A DNA stretch of 64,000 nt from an uncultured Pelagibacteraceae bacterium (GTDB lineage Bacteria > Pseudomonadota > Alphaproteobacteria > Pelagibacterales > Pelagibacteraceae): positions 186,001-250,000 of the forward strand of contig CACAYM010000001.1 of the NCBI GenBank assembly GCA_902536765.1. Direction: 5' to 3'. Each line of letters opens with the position of its first letter. Positions within the stretch are counted from its first letter, which is position 1. The position numbers and the translations under genes are program-made. A model generated the notes under the pieces. It was not told the DNA's origin and ran no database searches. It was given only the letters and a program-made list of their open reading frames with translations. Positions 13,335-22,846 of this stretch are shown in pieces.

Positions 13335-14226
13335 AAAAATTCTAATCGTTGGATGTGGCTTAATTGGCTCTTCAATTTTAAGAGCTACAATAAAAAAAAA
13401 AATATCGAAAAAAATCTTTATTTTAGAAAAATCAAAAAAACATATAAATCAACTAAAAAAACTAAGATTCAATTGTGAGGTTTTAAAAAACTCCAAAAAA
13501 CAAATTCCAGAAATGGATATGATAATAATTTGTACACATTTAGGCGAGTACTTAAAAATTTTTAACAAGATAGAAAAATATATTAATAAAAATACAATAG
13601 TTACCGATGTTAGCTCAGCAAAGGAAACAATATTTAGAAAAATAAAACCTAAAATTAAAAAAAATATAAGTTGGATTTCGAGTCATCCAATTGCAGGTTC
13701 TGAAGTAAGTGGTCCTAAGTTTGGGGACGCAAAATTATTTTCTGATAGATGGTGTGTTTTAATAAAAGATAGAAATATAAATAAAAAACATATGGAAATT
13801 TTATCTAAATTTTGGGTCAAAATTGGATGCAATATAGTTTACATGAATATAAAAGAGCACGACCATATTTTTTCAATTACAAGCCATATTCCACACCTTG
13901 TTGCATATAATATGGTAAAAACGGCAATGAATTTTGAGAAGAAAAAAAAATCAAATATAGTAAAATTTAGTGCAGGCGGTCTGAGAGATTTTACAAGAAC
14001 TGCAGCTTCAAATGAGATTATGTGGAAGGACATTTTTTTCAATAATCATAAAAACATTACTAAGGGAATTGACCTTTTTTTAAACAATATGCGTCAAATA
14101 AAAAAATTAATTAACACAAAAAATGAGAAAAAATTAATTAAAATAATGAAAGAGTCTAAAAAAATTCGAAAAAAAATAGTTTCTTCAAAACAAGACGTTA
14201 GTTTACCTGACTTTGGAAGAAGATAG
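13327..14226 (+). CDS. tyrC: Prephenate / arogenate (cyclohexadienyl) dehydrogenase
   Basis: NAD(P)-dependent dehydrogenase in tyrosine synthesis. The 299 aa start with the Rossmann loop ILIVGCGLIGSSILRA; SSHPIAGSEVSGP and SITSHIPHLVAYNM (conserved catalytic and substrate His) are typical of TyrA/TyrC. The C-terminal helical dimerisation part ends in a basic tail. There is no ACT regulatory domain and no chorismate mutase fusion. It overlaps hisC by 8 bases at its start and overlaps the convergent sulfotransferase gene by 24 bases at its end. Confidence 0.9.
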   Translation: MFKKILIVGCGLIGSSILRATIKKKISKKIFILEKSKKHINQLKKLRFNCEVLKNSKKQIPEMDMIIICTHLGEYLKIFNKIEKYINKNTIVTDVSSAKETIFRKIKPKIKKNISWISSHPIAGSEVSGPKFGDAKLFSDRWCVLIKDRNINKKHMEILSKFWVKIGCNIVYMNIKEHDHIFSITSHIPHLVAYNMVKTAMNFEKKKKSNIVKFSAGGLRDFTRTAASNEIMWKDIFFNNHKNITKGIDLFLNNMRQIKKLINTKNEKKLIKIMKESKKIRKKIVSSKQDVSLPDFGRR

Positions 14227-15738
14227 AGCATTTTCTAAATCTTGAATATAATTTTTAAATTTTGCAGTACCTTTTAATGAATCTTTATAAATAGGTTTTC
14301 TTGCTTGGTTAAAACTTACAGTTTTAATTGATTTTTTATTTTTGTAATATTCTAAACATGACTCTTGCCAAGCTAACCCACAAAAAGTAATTATCTCTCT
14401 AATTTTGCTTTCGGGATTATTTATTAAGCCTTCATAATTTAGGTCATAAATTTCTTTATTAAAAGCACTTTTCCAATAAGACATTAAATTTAGATAAATA
14501 TTGTAATAACTTGCTATGTCTTGAGCATCATTGGAAAATAACATTCCTCCCTCAAAATCATTTTTGTAAATAGACCAACTGTTTTCAAGAGGATCTCTTT
14601 TGCAATGAATAATAATTGCATTTGGAAATATTAACTTAATTAATCCTATCCATCTAAAATTAAGTGGTGCTTTATCTGTAACAACATCAGAACTGGTCAT
14701 CTTTTCAATTATAGTTAAATAATTTTCTTTAAATTTTGTGAGATCTTCCTCTATGTTTTGTTGTTCATCAAAATTTTCTAGATATCTTCTGAAGTACTGG
14801 TCAAATAATGGTAATTCTCCAGAACCATAAACTTTGTCGTGACTAGATATAATTTGTTCCACTAAAGATGTTCCTGTTCTAGGCATACCTAAAATAAATA
14901 TTATTTTTTTTTTATTTTCGGTTATTTGTAAATTTTTTATTTTTACTTTTTCATGAAAATTTTTTATTTTTACAAAAAATTTAATTTCATTATTTATATC
15001 GAATTTTGTTAATTGTTTTTTAATATCGTTTGCTATCTTAATATACTCAAAGGATTTTTTGTATTCGCCTATATCCTCGTATATTTTCCCTAAAGCAAAA
15101 GATAAATCTTTTATATTAGATCTATGAAGATTTTTATTTTTTATTTTTTCTTCTAAAGAAAAAATATATTTATCACCCTTTTTATATTTTTTTAACATTG
15201 CTAGACTTTTATCAGCTTTTGTAAAATCTTTATTAATATCTAAAGTTTTTCGATAATATTTTTCTGCTTCGGTATATCTTCCTATAGTTTGAAGAAATGA
15301 TGCATAATTATAATTTGTCTCCAAAACCTTATCATTAATATTCAAAGCCTTTAAGTAAAGCCTCTCACTTTCATTTGTATTATTAATTTCATTGTATAAA
15401 CCGGCAAGATTATTAATAGTATTTATAAACCTTGGATTTAATTCTAAAACTTTATTAAAATAACCTTCTGCTTTGATGTAATCTTTTTTTCTGTAATACC
15501 CTAATCCAATATTATTTAAAAAATTTGTGTTATTTTTGCTTCTTTTTAAAGCATTATTTAATAAGTCGATTGATTTATCGTATTCACCTTTAGCCTGGTA
15601 AGTGAGAGCCAAAAGATTATATAATGCCTCTTGTTTTGGAAATTTTTTAATTAAATAGTTGGTTTCAAAGATAACCTCATCATAGTGACCAAAATTCATT
15701 TTATTTACTAAAATATTAAATTTTTCTTCTAAATTCAT
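14203..15738 (-). CDS. TPR-repeat sulfotransferase family protein
   Basis: The 511-aa protein fuses tetratricopeptide repeats (about residues 10-240, several 34-residue helix pairs such as NTNFLNNIGLGYYRKKDYIK) to a PAPS-dependent sulfotransferase domain (about 255-490). The PAPS 5'-phosphosulfate loop is FILGMPRTGTSLVEQIISSH, and the 3'-phosphate region includes CKRDPLENSWSIY. No signal peptide is visible. The substrate is unknown; carbohydrate, lipid or protein sulfation are all possible. It is the last gene of the trkH run, 4 bases after the NlpC gene, and overlaps tyrC convergently. Confidence 0.85.
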   Translation of the reverse strand: MNLEEKFNILVNKMNFGHYDEVIFETNYLIKKFPKQEALYNLLALTYQAKGEYDKSIDLLNNALKRSKNNTNFLNNIGLGYYRKKDYIKAEGYFNKVLELNPRFINTINNLAGLYNEINNTNESERLYLKALNINDKVLETNYNYASFLQTIGRYTEAEKYYRKTLDINKDFTKADKSLAMLKKYKKGDKYIFSLEEKIKNKNLHRSNIKDLSFALGKIYEDIGEYKKSFEYIKIANDIKKQLTKFDINNEIKFFVKIKNFHEKVKIKNLQITENKKKIIFILGMPRTGTSLVEQIISSHDKVYGSGELPLFDQYFRRYLENFDEQQNIEEDLTKFKENYLTIIEKMTSSDVVTDKAPLNFRWIGLIKLIFPNAIIIHCKRDPLENSWSIYKNDFEGGMLFSNDAQDIASYYNIYLNLMSYWKSAFNKEIYDLNYEGLINNPESKIREIITFCGLAWQESCLEYYKNKKSIKTVSFNQARKPIYKDSLKGTAKFKNYIQDLENALSSSKVR

Positions 15739-15742
15739 TTTT

Positions 15743-16474
15743 TTAAATTTTTATAATTTTTTTTACCTTGAGCTTTGCTGTTTCACTAATTAATTCAATA
15801 GTTTTTTTTATATTCATTATTAATACTTTATTTCTAGGTCCATATGCATGAATAAGTTTATTTCTATTCAGACAAACGGCTACATGACCTCTCCAGTAGA
15901 TAATATCACCTCTTGAAAATTTGATTAATTTTTTTTTACCTTTTTTAAAAGATATTTGGTCTTTTGTATCTCTAGGAAAAAATTTATTATTATAAAGATA
16001 GTACAATTGAACAAGTGCTGAGCAGTCTATACCATTGTATGATTTGCCACCCCAAGTATATTTACAATTTATAAAAGACTTTAAAATTTTAACAAAATTT
16101 CTGTTTTTGTGATTTATAGGTTTAACATCTGCCCTTTTTACCCATTTACCCTTCTCAAATTCTATAAATTTTTTTCTTTTAGAAATGATTGGCAATCTAC
16201 TATTAAATGTAAGAAAATTCTTTTTTTTATTTTGAGAAAATATTCTAGTTTTCGATTTATAAGTTTTAAAAAAAATTTTTAAACCTTCTTTAAGTTTTTC
16301 ATTTGTAATATAACCAGAATAATTGTCATTATATGTCTTTATTTTTAACCATCTATTTTTAATATTAAGAATCCTTATTTTTTCTCCATATATTATTTGA
16401 CTTATAATCTCTGATTTTTTCGATGGTTTTTTATAAATATTTCTTATTAATGATGTTGAAAATAAATTAGTCAT
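15743..16474 (-). CDS. NlpC/P60 peptidase with N-terminal SH3 domains
   Basis: Cysteine peptidase that probably cleaves gamma-D-Glu-diamino acid bonds in murein peptides. The 243 aa have a bacterial SH3-like domain (about 10-65), a second degenerate SH3-like stretch (about 66-115), and an NlpC/P60 domain (about 125-235). The catalytic Cys is in GIDCSALVQ, with His in GDIIYWRGHVAVC and a polar residue region LIHAYGP. No signal peptide is visible, so it may act in the cytoplasm on imported muropeptides. It overlaps the upstream AmpG-like gene by 8 bases, which supports a recycling role. Confidence 0.85.
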   Translation of the reverse strand: MTNLFSTSLIRNIYKKPSKKSEIISQIIYGEKIRILNIKNRWLKIKTYNDNYSGYITNEKLKEGLKIFFKTYKSKTRIFSQNKKKNFLTFNSRLPIISKRKKFIEFEKGKWVKRADVKPINHKNRNFVKILKSFINCKYTWGGKSYNGIDCSALVQLYYLYNNKFFPRDTKDQISFKKGKKKLIKFSRGDIIYWRGHVAVCLNRNKLIHAYGPRNKVLIMNIKKTIELISETAKLKVKKIIKI

Positions 16475-17843
16475 TAAGTTTAATTTTATTTTTCATCAGA
16501 TATAGAAGAAACAGTGATGGAATTACCATTAAAGCTGTAATTATGAAAAATATACCCCAATCACCATTTAACCAATCTACTAATGCACCTGAGGAAGAAG
16601 CAAGTGTAGTCCTTCCTGCTGTACCTAAAGAAGCAAGCAGAGCATATTGAGTAGCAGTATAATTTCTATCTACTAATAAAGATATAAAAGCAACAAAAGC
16701 AACTGTTGCAAAAGCTGCAGCCATATCATCTAAAATAACAGCTAATGCAAATAATAAATATGATTTATCACTCCATGCCAAAAAAGAAAAAAGAACGTTG
16801 GTTAATGCCATCAATATTCCTGCCAAAAACATCGATTTTATAACACCTGAACGGATCGCGAACATTCCTCCTAATAATGTAAAGGTTACCGTAGTTATCC
16901 AACCAAAAGTTTTTGAATAAAGTGCTATATCTGTTTTAGAAAAACCAATTTCTTTATAAAAAATTACAGACATTCTTCCCAAGAAAGCCTCTCCAATCTT
17001 AAAAAGAAATATAAAACTTACAATTCCAATAGCTATTCCTTTTCCATTTTTTTTAAAAAAACTAATTAAAGGCCCAGAAATCGTTGAAGTAACCCAAGCT
17101 AAAATTTTAGTAAATATATTATTATAATTTAATTTGCCTAAAATTTTTTCATCTAATTCAAGATGAGAAATTTTTATATTAAAAAAATTTCCTTCTTTAA
17201 TAAATAAAATTCCTATATTTAATAAAATTATAATCACACCTAAACCTAAAAAAGATAATTGCCAATAATTTTCTATTCCTAAATTTTCTAAGAAATCAGC
17301 CAACGTCAAAGCGATTACACCCCCTAATTTATAACCTGACCACCAACCAACCACTGCTACTGCTGCTCCTGCGGCCATAGCTTCTTTTTCCTCTTTTTTT
17401 ATTTGCTCGATTCTTAAAGCATCCACAGTTATATCCTGTGTGGCCGAGGCTAGAGCAATAATTAATCCTGCACCAATAACTAGATTTAGATTTTGCACAG
17501 GGTTTATAAAGCTCCAGAATATTAACCCAATTAAAATTATTATCTGCATTAAAAAAATCCAAGATTTTCTATGACCAATCTTTTTTGTTAAAAAGGGTAT
17601 CTGAATTCTGTCAATTAATGGTGCCCATAAATAATTAAAAGCATAAACTGCAAAAATTAATCCAGCCCACCCAATAGTAGATCTTGATAAACCTTCTTCT
17701 TTTAACCACAAACTTAAACTGCTTCCTATAATTACCCAGGGGAAGCCACTGATGGCTCCTAACAGTAAAATTTTTAACATTCTAATATCGAAATAGAATT
17801 TTACAGTATCAAAAAATTTTTTTTCTTTTTTTATTTCAATCAT
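16467..17843 (-). CDS. AmpG-like muropeptide / MFS permease
   Basis: Major-facilitator protein with about 12 membrane helices, resembling AmpG. The N-terminal half has ISGFPWVIIGSSLSLWLKEEG, a WAPLIDR loop, LGHRKSW-like GHRKSWIFLMQ, and ALASATQDITVDALRIEQ (the AmpG/acetyl-CoA transporter signature). Expected cargo is anhydro-muropeptides from wall turnover. I chose ATG at 17843 because it overlaps the trkH stop (ATGA); the longer frame starting at 17927 would lie inside trkH. The product is 458 aa. Cargo is inferred from the family and the neighbouring NlpC/P60 gene. Confidence 0.82.
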   Translation of the reverse strand: MIEIKKEKKFFDTVKFYFDIRMLKILLLGAISGFPWVIIGSSLSLWLKEEGLSRSTIGWAGLIFAVYAFNYLWAPLIDRIQIPFLTKKIGHRKSWIFLMQIIILIGLIFWSFINPVQNLNLVIGAGLIIALASATQDITVDALRIEQIKKEEKEAMAAGAAVAVVGWWSGYKLGGVIALTLADFLENLGIENYWQLSFLGLGVIIILLNIGILFIKEGNFFNIKISHLELDEKILGKLNYNNIFTKILAWVTSTISGPLISFFKKNGKGIAIGIVSFIFLFKIGEAFLGRMSVIFYKEIGFSKTDIALYSKTFGWITTVTFTLLGGMFAIRSGVIKSMFLAGILMALTNVLFSFLAWSDKSYLLFALAVILDDMAAAFATVAFVAFISLLVDRNYTATQYALLASLGTAGRTTLASSSGALVDWLNGDWGIFFIITALMVIPSLFLLYLMKNKIKLND

Positions 17844-19285
17844 TTTTTCCAAAAGGACGGTAAAAATAAAACTAATATAGCAAATAATTCCAGTCTTCCT
17901 AATATCATACCCACACTTAAAATCCATTTAGAAGCATCAGGTAATGTTGAAAAATTTCCATTTGAGCCAATTACAGACCCAAGTCCCGGACCAACATTGG
18001 AAATTGATGTGGCAGCAGCAGAAATCGAGGTTATAAAATCTAAACCAGTTATAGATAGAAGTGCTGTTATAAAAAAGAAAATCAAAATATATAAGTATAT
18101 AAAAGAGATAATTGAAGCTAAGAATTTATCATCAACATTATTATTTTCGTATTTTATTACAAAAATTCCTCTTGGATAAACAATTTTTTTTAGCTGAGTC
18201 ATTACAAACTTATATAAAATTTGAACTCTAAAAATTTTTATTCCACATGTAGTAGATCCTGCGCAACCCCCAATAAACATTAAGATCAAAAAATAAAATA
18301 ATGAAAAACTTCCCCATTGGTCAAACTGGCCAGTTACATATCCAGTGCCTGTTAAAATTGATATTGAGTTAAAAATTACTGATCTTAAATCTGTAAAACC
18401 AAAACTTTCGAGTTTAAAAAATAAATATAATAAAATTATTAGAATAGATATTATTATTATTTTTATAAAAGTTGTTACTTGTGTATCATTTAAAAAAACT
18501 TTCCTATTACCATTTAAAAATTTTATATACGCAATAAATGGTATACTCCCCAGTATAATAAATAAAATTGCAGTTATTTCTATTTTTACACTATTAAAAT
18601 ACCCAATAGATTCATTATAATTCGAGAAACCACCTGTAGCAATTGTTGTCATTGAATGTGTTAAGCTATCAAAAAAATTCATTCCGAATATTTTATATGC
18701 TGCAGCACATATTAAAGTTAATGTAAAATAAATAAAAACTAATTTTAAAGATATTTCTTTAGAAGAAGGTAAAATATCGTCAGAAGAATCTGTATTAAGA
18801 ACTTTAAAAAGAAGCATTCCACCAATATTCATTATAGGCATTAAAGTAATTGCCATTACTATAATTCCTATACCTCCAAGCCATTGTAGTAGCGCTCTCC
18901 AAAGTAAAATACTTTTAGGTACAATTTCTAAATTTGTTATTACAGTTGAACCTGTTGTAGTAAGACCAGACATGCTCTCAAAAAAAGAGTCTGTAAAAGA
19001 CATATTCAAATTTGAAAAATAAAAAGGTAAAGCACCAAATATTGCAATTGTAAGCCAGGACAGAGTAGTTAGAAGAAACGCCTGCTGTAGATTGATTTTT
19101 TTATTATAATCTAGATTGGATAAAACAAACAAAACGCCAAATACTAGCGTAATTACTGAAGATGCAATAAAAGAGGAATCAAGTTCAGAAAAAACTAACT
19201 GTATTATAATTGGAATAGCCATAAATATTCCAAGAATTATTTGTAGTACACCAATAATGAAAAAAACTGTTTTATAATTGGACAT
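17840..19285 (-). CDS. trkH: Trk-type potassium uptake protein, membrane subunit
   Basis: Potassium-translocating subunit of a Trk/Ktr system (481 aa, about 10 membrane helices with four pore loops). The selectivity-filter-like motifs are visible as SGLTTTGSTV, ATGGFSNYN, LTGTGYVTG and ISNVGPGLG. SxxGCAGSTTCGIKIFR is the usual conserved block. The partner trkA regulator is not in this window. It heads the minus-strand run trkH-AmpG-NlpC-sulfotransferase. Confidence 0.93.
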   Translation of the reverse strand: MSNYKTVFFIIGVLQIILGIFMAIPIIIQLVFSELDSSFIASSVITLVFGVLFVLSNLDYNKKINLQQAFLLTTLSWLTIAIFGALPFYFSNLNMSFTDSFFESMSGLTTTGSTVITNLEIVPKSILLWRALLQWLGGIGIIVMAITLMPIMNIGGMLLFKVLNTDSSDDILPSSKEISLKLVFIYFTLTLICAAAYKIFGMNFFDSLTHSMTTIATGGFSNYNESIGYFNSVKIEITAILFIILGSIPFIAYIKFLNGNRKVFLNDTQVTTFIKIIIISILIILLYLFFKLESFGFTDLRSVIFNSISILTGTGYVTGQFDQWGSFSLFYFLILMFIGGCAGSTTCGIKIFRVQILYKFVMTQLKKIVYPRGIFVIKYENNNVDDKFLASIISFIYLYILIFFFITALLSITGLDFITSISAAATSISNVGPGLGSVIGSNGNFSTLPDASKWILSVGMILGRLELFAILVLFLPSFWKK

Positions 19286-19372
19286 TTTGTTTGGACATTA
19301 TTTTATGGTAAATAAATTTCAACACTATAAGAATTAATAAAAACAACCAAATATGTGAATTTTTGAAAACTT

Positions 19373-20941
19373 GTGATTGATAAAGCCAATTTAGATAAGA
19401 CAAATGCATGGCCTTTTATTGAGGCAAAAAAAATTCTTAATGAAAGGGAAACATCAATAAAAAAGAAAGGTAAAATTATATTGCAAACAGGCTATGGCCC
19501 TAGCGGACTTCCACATATTGGTACTTTTGGTGAAGTTGCTAGAACATCCATGATAGTAAACGCTCTGGATCAAATTACAGATTTGCCTAAAGAAATTATT
19601 ACTTTTTCTGATGACATGGATGGTCTTAGAAAAGTTCCAGACAATATCCCTAATGTAAAAAAATTAGAAGATAATTTGCATAAACCTTTAACACTTGTTC
19701 CAGACCCCTTTGAAAAATATGAAAGTTTCGGTGAGCATAATAATGAGATGCTTAAAAAATTCTTAGATGAATTTAAGTTCAAGTATACTTTTAAAAGTTC
19801 GACTAATCTTTACAAGACAGGTTTTTTTAATGAGACACTCAAACTTATATTAAAAAACTATAATGGAATTATGGATATAATAATACCGACACTTGGAAAG
19901 GAAAGACAAAAAACTTATTCTCCATTTTTGCCTATCTGTCCAAATTCAAAAAAAGTTTTAGAGATACCTGTAATAGAGATAGACGAAAAAAATTCAAAAA
20001 TTATTTTTGATAACAAAGGTCAAAAACTTGAGTCAAGTATTTTAGATGGAAATTGCAAATTACAATGGAAAGTTGATTGGGCAATGAGATGGTATGCTTT
20101 AGATATTGATTTTGAAATGTATGGTAAAGATCTTATCGAGAGCGCGATTTTGTCTACCAAGATTATTAATTTGCTTGGAAAAAAATGCCCAAGTGGTTTT
20201 GCTTATGAGTTGTTTTTAGACGAAAAAGGTGAGAAAATTTCTAAGTCAAAAGGTAATGGAATAACAATTGAGCAATGGCTAGAATATGCATCGCCTGAAA
20301 GTTTATCTTTGTTTATGTATCAAAACCCTAAAAGAGCAAAAAAACTATATAAAGAAATAATACCAAAATCAGTGGATGAATATTTAGACTTTATTGAAAA
20401 AGGTAAATCTCAGAATGATCTTCAAATTCTTATGAATCCAGTTTGGCATGTACACAATTCTAAAATGCCTAAGGAAAACTATATTATGAGTTTTTCTATG
20501 TTGCTTAACCTTGTGGAAACAAGCAATGCAGATAACAAAGATCTCTTATGGAAATTTGTGAAAAAATATAAAAAAGATATTTCAGAGAAAAATCAAACCA
20601 TTTTTGATAACTTAATAGGATATGCAATTAAATATTTTAATGATGTAATTAAGAAAACTAAAAAATATAAAAAGCCTGACAAGGATGAGAAAAATGCCTT
20701 AGAGGCTCTGATAAATACTTTAGATAATTGTAGTGATGACATGAAACCAGAGGATATCCAAACAAAAATTTATTCTGTTGGAAAAGAAAATGGATATAAA
20801 GAAAATTTACGTGACTGGTTCAAATTAATTTATGAGGTTGTTTTTGGAGTTGAGAATGGTCCAAGGATGGGTTTTTTTATAAGTTTTTTTGGAGTTAACG
20901 AAACTAAAAATCTAATAAAACAAAAAATAAATAATGTTTGA
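19373..20941 (+). CDS. lysS: Lysyl-tRNA synthetase, class I
   Basis: Charges tRNA-Lys using the class I (archaeal-type) fold, as in most alphaproteobacteria. The 522 aa show the HIGH-like motif GPSGLPHIGTFGE and the KMSKS-like KISKSKGNGITIEQWL; a C-terminal anticodon-binding helical region follows. The best start is GTG at 19373, since no in-frame ATG is close to the family N-terminus. It overlaps pyrD by 8 bases. Confidence 0.94.
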   Translation: MIDKANLDKTNAWPFIEAKKILNERETSIKKKGKIILQTGYGPSGLPHIGTFGEVARTSMIVNALDQITDLPKEIITFSDDMDGLRKVPDNIPNVKKLEDNLHKPLTLVPDPFEKYESFGEHNNEMLKKFLDEFKFKYTFKSSTNLYKTGFFNETLKLILKNYNGIMDIIIPTLGKERQKTYSPFLPICPNSKKVLEIPVIEIDEKNSKIIFDNKGQKLESSILDGNCKLQWKVDWAMRWYALDIDFEMYGKDLIESAILSTKIINLLGKKCPSGFAYELFLDEKGEKISKSKGNGITIEQWLEYASPESLSLFMYQNPKRAKKLYKEIIPKSVDEYLDFIEKGKSQNDLQILMNPVWHVHNSKMPKENYIMSFSMLLNLVETSNADNKDLLWKFVKKYKKDISEKNQTIFDNLIGYAIKYFNDVIKKTKKYKKPDKDEKNALEALINTLDNCSDDMKPEDIQTKIYSVGKENGYKENLRDWFKLIYEVVFGVENGPRMGFFISFFGVNETKNLIKQKINNV

Positions 20942-21983
20942 AAAAATACGAGGATTAATTTTTAAATTAGACCCTGAAACAGCGCATAATTTAGCCATTA
21001 AAGCCTTAAAGTTGAATTATATTCCAAATAAAACAGTAAAAAAAAATAAAATCCTTGAATTGGATATCTTTGGAAAAAAAATACCAAATCCTATTGGTAT
21101 CGCAGCAGGTTTTGACAAAGATGCTGAGGTATATAACTCTTTGTTTAAATTGGGATTTGGTTTTGTTGAAGTCGGAACAGTCACCCCGCTTAAGCAATAT
21201 GGTAATCCAAAACCAAGAGTGTTTAGACTTGAAGAAGATGAAGCTTTGATAAATAGATTAGGGTTTAATAATTCGGGTTCTGAAAAGGTGAGAGCAAGAA
21301 TATTATCAAATTCACCAAAGGGACTTTTAGGAATAAATATTGGACCTAATAAAGATACAAAAGATAGAGTAAAAGACTATTTAGTAGGTTTAAGAAAATT
21401 CCATGACATTGGTGACTATTTAACTGTGAATATTTCATCTCCTAATACTGAAAATTTAAGAAGCTTCCATAAAGATGAAGAGCTAGATGAACTTCTTAAA
21501 GAGATTCAAGCCGAAAAGATTAGATTGAAAACTAACGTACCTATTGCCTTAAAAATTTCTCCAGATATTGAAAATAAAAATATTGATAGAATATGTGAGA
21601 TTTTAACAAATAATAAAATCACAACAGTAATCATCTCAAACTCAACTGATAGGACGAGAGAAAATTTAAAAAATATTAATAAATTAGAAAAGGGAGGTCT
21701 TTCGGGCAAACCTCTCGAAAATAAGTCAAATTTTCTAATAAATGAATTTTTTAAAAATTTAAAATCAGATATTACAATTATTGGGGTTGGAGGAGTTGAT
21801 AGCGGTAGATCAGTTTACGAAAAAATAATAAATGGTGCAAAACTTGTTCAACTTTATACTGGAATGGTTTTTAAAGGTCCAAATATAGTATCTAAAATAA
21901 ATGATGAATTCATAGAAATAATAAAAAAAACAGGTGTAAATAATATTTCTGAATTAGTAGGTTCTAAAAATAAACTTGACTGA
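20934..21983 (+). CDS. pyrD: Dihydroorotate dehydrogenase (quinone), class 2
   Basis: FMN enzyme of pyrimidine synthesis that passes electrons to the quinone pool at the inner membrane. The 349 aa have the class 2 N-terminal helical extension (FKLDPETAHNLAIKALKL), PNPIGIAAGFDKDAEVYNSL, GFGFVEVGTVTPLKQYGNPKPR, the catalytic Ser in TVNISSPNTENLR, KISPDI, and GVGGVDSGRSVYEKI. The ATG lies within the lysS end (8-base overlap). Confidence 0.96.
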   Translation: MFEKIRGLIFKLDPETAHNLAIKALKLNYIPNKTVKKNKILELDIFGKKIPNPIGIAAGFDKDAEVYNSLFKLGFGFVEVGTVTPLKQYGNPKPRVFRLEEDEALINRLGFNNSGSEKVRARILSNSPKGLLGINIGPNKDTKDRVKDYLVGLRKFHDIGDYLTVNISSPNTENLRSFHKDEELDELLKEIQAEKIRLKTNVPIALKISPDIENKNIDRICEILTNNKITTVIISNSTDRTRENLKNINKLEKGGLSGKPLENKSNFLINEFFKNLKSDITIIGVGGVDSGRSVYEKIINGAKLVQLYTGMVFKGPNIVSKINDEFIEIIKKTGVNNISELVGSKNKLD

Positions 21984-22016
21984 GTAATTTTCTACGCATA
22001 TACATTCTTAGTTTTT

Positions 22017-22298
22017 ATGTCGAAAAAATGTGAATTAACAGGAAAAATACCTTTAAAGGGACATAAGGTAAGTCACGCTAATAATAAAACTAAAAGAAGA
22101 TTTTTACCAAACCTGAAAAAAGTAAGATTCAAGAGTGAAATGCTAAATAAAAGTTTAAAACTTACTGTTTCAAACTCTGGAATACGATCAGTCGATAAAA
22201 AAGGAAGTTTTGACCAATTTATAAAATCAGCAAAAACGAAAAATCTTTCTTTCAGATTAAAGAAAATTAAAAAAACTTTATTAAATAAATCAGCTTGA
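22017..22298 (+). CDS. rpmB: 50S ribosomal protein L28
   Basis: Large-subunit protein (93 aa), typical alphaproteobacterial length. It begins [29 protein letters not shown] and carries the basic NLKKVRF segment. The ordering before a YhhQ-type transporter is conserved in some alphaproteobacteria. Its TGA shares a base with the next ATG (TGATG). Confidence 0.96.
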   Translation: MSKKCELTGKIPLKGHKVSHANNKTKRRFLPNLKKVRFKSEMLNKSLKLTVSNSGIRSVDKKGSFDQFIKSAKTKNLSFRLKKIKKTLLNKSA

Positions 22299-22846
22299 TG
22301 AATAAAATATTTCTTTCCCTCGCTTTTATGATGGGATTAGTTGTTTTAGCATCAAATTATCTCGTACAGTTCCCTATTAAGTATTATGGTCTTGAAGATA
22401 TTCTAACATATGGAGCATTCAGTTATCCTATAGCCTTTCTGATAACTGATCTTGCGAACAGATCATTTGGTAAAATAGTTGCTAGAAAAATAGTATATAT
22501 AGGATTTACAATAGGAATTTTATTTACTTTGATATTTGCCACAAACTATTCTGACCTAATTTCTGTAAGAATAGCTATTGGTTCGGGTACAGCCTTTATA
22601 ATTGCTCAGTTGCTAGATGTGCAAATTTTTGATCAATTAAGGATGAAGAAGTGGTTTGTAGCTCCATTAACATCTTCGTTAATAGGTTCAACTGTTGACA
22701 CATTTTTATTCTTCTCAATTTCATTCTATGGAACAGGAATACCTTGGGTAACATTATCATTAGGAGATTTGGCTGTAAAAATATTTGTAGCATTAGTAAT
22801 GCTTATTCCTTTTAGATTATTACTTGGTACACTCAAATCTGCCTAA
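22298..22846 (+). CDS. Queuosine precursor transporter (YhhQ/VUT family)
   Basis: Small integral membrane protein (182 aa, about 6 helices) of the VUT family that imports queuine-pathway precursors such as preQ0/preQ1 (family knowledge). Typical motifs: GAFSYPIAFLITDLANRSFG, and a helix with FIIAQLLDVQIFDQLR. I chose ATG at 22298, overlapping the rpmB stop by one base, in preference to TTG one codon earlier. It converges with aguA, with the two genes directly abutting. Confidence 0.88.
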   Translation: MNKIFLSLAFMMGLVVLASNYLVQFPIKYYGLEDILTYGAFSYPIAFLITDLANRSFGKIVARKIVYIGFTIGILFTLIFATNYSDLISVRIAIGSGTAFIIAQLLDVQIFDQLRMKKWFVAPLTSSLIGSTVDTFLFFSISFYGTGIPWVTLSLGDLAVKIFVALVMLIPFRLLLGTLKSA

